Positions 61,817-64,000 of a DNA stretch of 64,000 nucleotides are shown here, piece after piece. The notes below the pieces were generated by a model that saw only the letters and a program-made list of their open reading frames with translations, ran no database searches and was not told the DNA's origin. The DNA lies in assembly GCA_964484205.1 (NCBI GenBank), contig CAZAEZ010000001.1:1-64000 (forward strand), read 5' to 3'. Position numbers and translations under genes: made by a program. This DNA comes from M3007 sp964484205. GTDB lineage: Bacteria; Bacteroidota; Bacteroidia; Chitinophagales; Saprospiraceae. Position 1 is the first letter of the stretch. Each line of letters begins with the position of its first letter.

Positions 61817-63067
61817 TTGATTCTGGAACATCAAAAATATGACATCATTCTGGCCGGAGCCGGCCTCTCGGGCTTAAGCCTGGCCTTCGAACTGGCCCGG
61901 CGCCCGAGCTTTCAGCAGAAAAAAATTTTACTGCTCGACCGGGACCGGAAGCAAAAAAACGACCGGACCTGGTGCTTTTGGGCGACCGAAGCGGATCGTC
62001 TGCCCCCGGTAATATTTCGATCCTGGGAATATTGCCGGTTTTATGCGCCCGGTTTTGAAAAAAACATGCGAATTGCGCCATTTCGGTACCACATGGTCCG
62101 CGGCATCGATTTTTACAATTGGGTTTTTGACCAACTGAACCAGCACCCGAATGTCACTTGGGTAAACACGAATATTTCAGGGATCGACGCGCACCAGGGG
62201 CGAGTTTTTACAGATGCCGGTACATTTTCGGCCGACCTGATCTTCAATTCTGCATTCACGCATACGCCGATCATGCCAAGGCCGTCTCCGGTTTATCCGC
62301 AAAGTCCGTTTTCGGACGACCGAATATTGGGCATGAATAAAAGCCGTGCGGAAGTGGAATACGGCCCATTGGTGCGTTTGCTTCAACATTTTAAAGGTTG
62401 GGTGGTAAAAACACACCCCGGCACCTTCGACCCCGGCGCGATGACGTTCATGGACTTTCGGATTCCGCAGCACGGCGAAACGCGGTTTGTATACGTGCTG
62501 CCTTTGTCAGATGCCGAAGCACTGGTGGAGTTTACGGTTTTTTCGCCGGCATTGCTGGCTCTTGAAAATTATGACAGTGTATTGCGCAGTTACTTGTCTG
62601 ATTTTCTTGGACTTAAATCCTATTCGGTTCAGGATGAAGAATTTGGCGTTATTCCCATGACAAACTTTCCGTTCCCGTCCGGCCAGGAAGGCCGCGTGAT
62701 AAATATCGGCACGGCGGGTGGCTTTGTGAAGGCCTCGAGTGGTTATGCCTTCAAACGTACACTCCAAAAAATTGAACGGTTCGTGGATGCCTGGGAACAA
62801 AGCGGCCAGCCCGCCCCCCACCTGCTCACCTCTCCCTGGTCATTCCGTGCTTTTGACAGCATATTTTTGCAGGTGCTGCAAAGCCGGAATGAACTAGGCG
62901 CAGAAATATTTACCCGCCTTTTTAAAAAATTGCCGCCGGCCCTGGTGCTGCGTTTTTTAGATGAACAGTCTACTTTTGCCGAAAACCTGCGCCTGGTGAG
63001 TGCGCCGCCTGCCGGCCCTTTCCTGCGTGCATTTGTCCAGCAAATGCCGATGCTCTTTCGCCTTTGA
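61817..63067 (+). CDS. crtY: Lycopene cyclase
   Basis: Flavoprotein of the CrtY type that closes the ends of lycopene to beta-carotene, 416 residues. It starts at TTG 61817: the codons MILEHQKYDIILAGAGLSGLSLAFELA include the dinucleotide-binding glycines (AGAGLSGLS), and the nearby ATG at 61803 runs into a stop after five codons. Family signatures are KKNDRTWCFW, YNWVFDQL, EFTVFSPAL and GTAGGFVKASSGYAFKRT. No other carotenoid genes are in the window, so desaturase and synthase genes lie elsewhere. coaE follows after five bases, so the two are likely cotranscribed. Confidence 0.93.
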   Translation: MILEHQKYDIILAGAGLSGLSLAFELARRPSFQQKKILLLDRDRKQKNDRTWCFWATEADRLPPVIFRSWEYCRFYAPGFEKNMRIAPFRYHMVRGIDFYNWVFDQLNQHPNVTWVNTNISGIDAHQGRVFTDAGTFSADLIFNSAFTHTPIMPRPSPVYPQSPFSDDRILGMNKSRAEVEYGPLVRLLQHFKGWVVKTHPGTFDPGAMTFMDFRIPQHGETRFVYVLPLSDAEALVEFTVFSPALLALENYDSVLRSYLSDFLGLKSYSVQDEEFGVIPMTNFPFPSGQEGRVINIGTAGGFVKASSGYAFKRTLQKIERFVDAWEQSGQPAPHLLTSPWSFRAFDSIFLQVLQSRNELGAEIFTRLFKKLPPALVLRFLDEQSTFAENLRLVSAPPAGPFLRAFVQQMPMLFRL

Positions 63068-63072
63068 TCGCT

Positions 63073-63708
63073 ATGCCCGAAAAAAAGAAAAATAAAACCT
63101 GCCTGCGCGTTGGGATCACCGGAGGCATCGGAAGCGGCAAAACGACGGTCTGCCGGATTTTTGCCGCACTTGGTGTTCCTGTTTACGACGCCGACTACTG
63201 GGCCAAATGGTTGATTACCAACGACCCGGACGTGAAAGCAGCCATTGAAACCCTGATCGGGCCGGAGGCCTACCTCGCCGACGGCGCGTACAACCGGGCA
63301 TTGGTCGCAGCTGTTGTTTTCAAGGACAAGGCCAAACTCGCTGCGCTGAATGCGATCGTCCATCCGGCAGTTGAGCGGCACAGTTCGGCCTGGCATGCCC
63401 AAAAAACAACCCTGGGTTTTGCCTACACGTTAAAGGAAGCCGCCCTGATGGTGGAAAGCGGGAGCCACCGGCATCTTGATTTCCTGATTGTGGTAACGGC
63501 CCCCGAGAACTTGCGCATTCAACGGGTAATGGAGCGCGACAATTTGCCGGAGGCGGCGGTTCGCAGCCGGTTAAAAAACCAACTGCCGGAAGCAGAGAAG
63601 GCGGTTTTGGCCGACTTTCTGATCAACAATGACGGTACGCAACTGTTGATCCCGCAGGTTTGGGCCGTTCACCGAACCTTGACAGATCGTTCCCGACTGG
63701 ATTTTTGA
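63073..63708 (+). CDS. coaE: Dephospho-CoA kinase
   Basis: Last step of coenzyme A synthesis: phosphorylates dephospho-CoA at the ribose 3' position. The 211-residue product starts at ATG 63073. Walker A is GITGGIGSGKTTVCR, followed by VPVYDADYWAKWL (DAD motif), IVHPAVERH (conserved HP) and the LID region ENLRIQRVMERDNL. An earlier TTG at 63064 would overlap the lycopene cyclase stop. Complete for the family. Confidence 0.95.
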   Translation: MPEKKKNKTCLRVGITGGIGSGKTTVCRIFAALGVPVYDADYWAKWLITNDPDVKAAIETLIGPEAYLADGAYNRALVAAVVFKDKAKLAALNAIVHPAVERHSSAWHAQKTTLGFAYTLKEAALMVESGSHRHLDFLIVVTAPENLRIQRVMERDNLPEAAVRSRLKNQLPEAEKAVLADFLINNDGTQLLIPQVWAVHRTLTDRSRLDF

Positions 63709-63715
63709 AAATTAT

Positions 63716-63748
63716 TTTGGAAAACAGGGCTGATAAATACTACCTTTG
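63716..63748 (+). promoter_or_regulatory. rpmE2 promoter
   Basis: TTTG (63716-63719), a 21-base spacer and TACCTTTG (63741-63748) fit the Bacteroidota promoter pattern TTTG-N19-21-TAnnTTTG well, the best match in the window. The leader would be about 35 bases. Confidence 0.65.
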
Positions 63749-63789
63749 CCCCCCGATTTGATAAAACAATTTTTTTAGTAAGCGAAGTC

Positions 63790-64000
63790 ATGAAAAAAGA
63801 CATTCATCCGAATAACTACCGCACCGTCGTATTCAAAGATATTTCTACCGACGAAGGCTTTTTGGGTCGCTCCTGTATCGATTCGAAAGAAACGATCACC
63901 TGGGAAGACGGCAATGAGTACCCCTTGGTGAAAATGGAGATTTCCTCGTTCAGCCATCCGTTTTTCACGGGCAAAATGAAATTTGTGGATACCGCAGGCC
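63790..64000 (+). CDS. rpmE2: Ribosomal protein L31 type B, partial
   Basis: The first 70 codons of 50S ribosomal protein L31; the gene runs off the window. The product begins MKKDIHPNNYRTVVFKDIST, contains FLGRSCIDSKETITW and SSFSHPFFTGK, which is the type B (YkgM-like) pattern. The zinc-binding cysteines of type A are missing, with only a single Cys seen, so this is the zinc-independent form. ATG 63790 follows the promoter by about 40 bases. Confidence 0.93.
   Translation, partial: MKKDIHPNNYRTVVFKDISTDEGFLGRSCIDSKETITWEDGNEYPLVKMEISSFSHPFFTGKMKFVDTAG

Noticed and set aside
1..64000. tRNA, rRNA, prophage, transposase or integrase genes
   Set aside because: Intergenic stretches were read for tRNA and mobile-element features; none was found apart from gene-free palindromic repeats.

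Overview
The window looks like a chromosomal segment of a Bacteroidota bacterium, most likely a Saprospira/Chitinophaga-type environmental lineage. The grounds are a SusC/SusD pair, several secreted proteins ending in type IX secretion system (T9SS) sorting domains, class-typical promoter boxes of the form TAnnTTTG, almost no Shine-Dalgarno sequences, a P. gingivalis-like DPP5 peptidase, MutS2, a cysteine-poor L31 and a lycopene cyclase. The exact family cannot be fixed from the sequence alone. No tRNA, rRNA, CRISPR array, prophage or transposase gene was seen.

Left end, 1-15410: a pectin utilisation locus. On the minus strand, from a candidate promoter near 15567, run susC, susD, a DUF4957/DUF5123-type surface lipoprotein, a PL1 pectate lyase lipoprotein, an acyl/acetyl esterase and a second PL1 pectate lyase lipoprotein. 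A divergent secreted CE8 pectinesterase with a T9SS tail and a small lipoprotein of unknown role flank it, together with the decayed N-terminus of a second esterase. Demethylation (CE8), probable deacetylation (esterase) and backbone cleavage (two PL1) would feed oligogalacturonides to the SusCD importer. No dedicated regulator is visible.

15797-26989: a GT2 glycosyltransferase and a divergent LysE-type exporter, a periplasmic TPR protein, gyrA, a small beta-barrel protein, a subtilisin-like protease, a gapA-pgk pair and a DUF1573 protein. 27134-32431 is a single 1765-residue secreted metalloprotease carrying 16 PKD domains arranged as eight alternating pairs.

32764-46218: an outer membrane protein, a class I aldolase (fbaB), fdhD, argS, fhs, glnS, a T9SS-exported anchor-J protein, lpxB and a T9SS-exported Omp28-like thioredoxin-fold protein. 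46434-55430: mutS2, two CotH-type secreted kinases, a small conserved protein, an unusual aquaporin-family channel and a DPP5-like dipeptidyl peptidase. 55431-55920 has no gene but holds a long inverted repeat and a possible small RNA.

55921-61715: a tight minus-strand operon of five genes of mostly unknown role (a three-TM protein with a SPOR-like end, a polytopic HTTM/DoxX-like protein, TraB/GumN, WbqC-like, and a dynamin-like GTPase). 61817-64000: lycopene cyclase, coaE and the start of rpmE2. Many convergent gene ends are closed by long near-perfect palindromes, and three of these share a GACTNNNAGTC core, which suggests a dispersed REP-like family.
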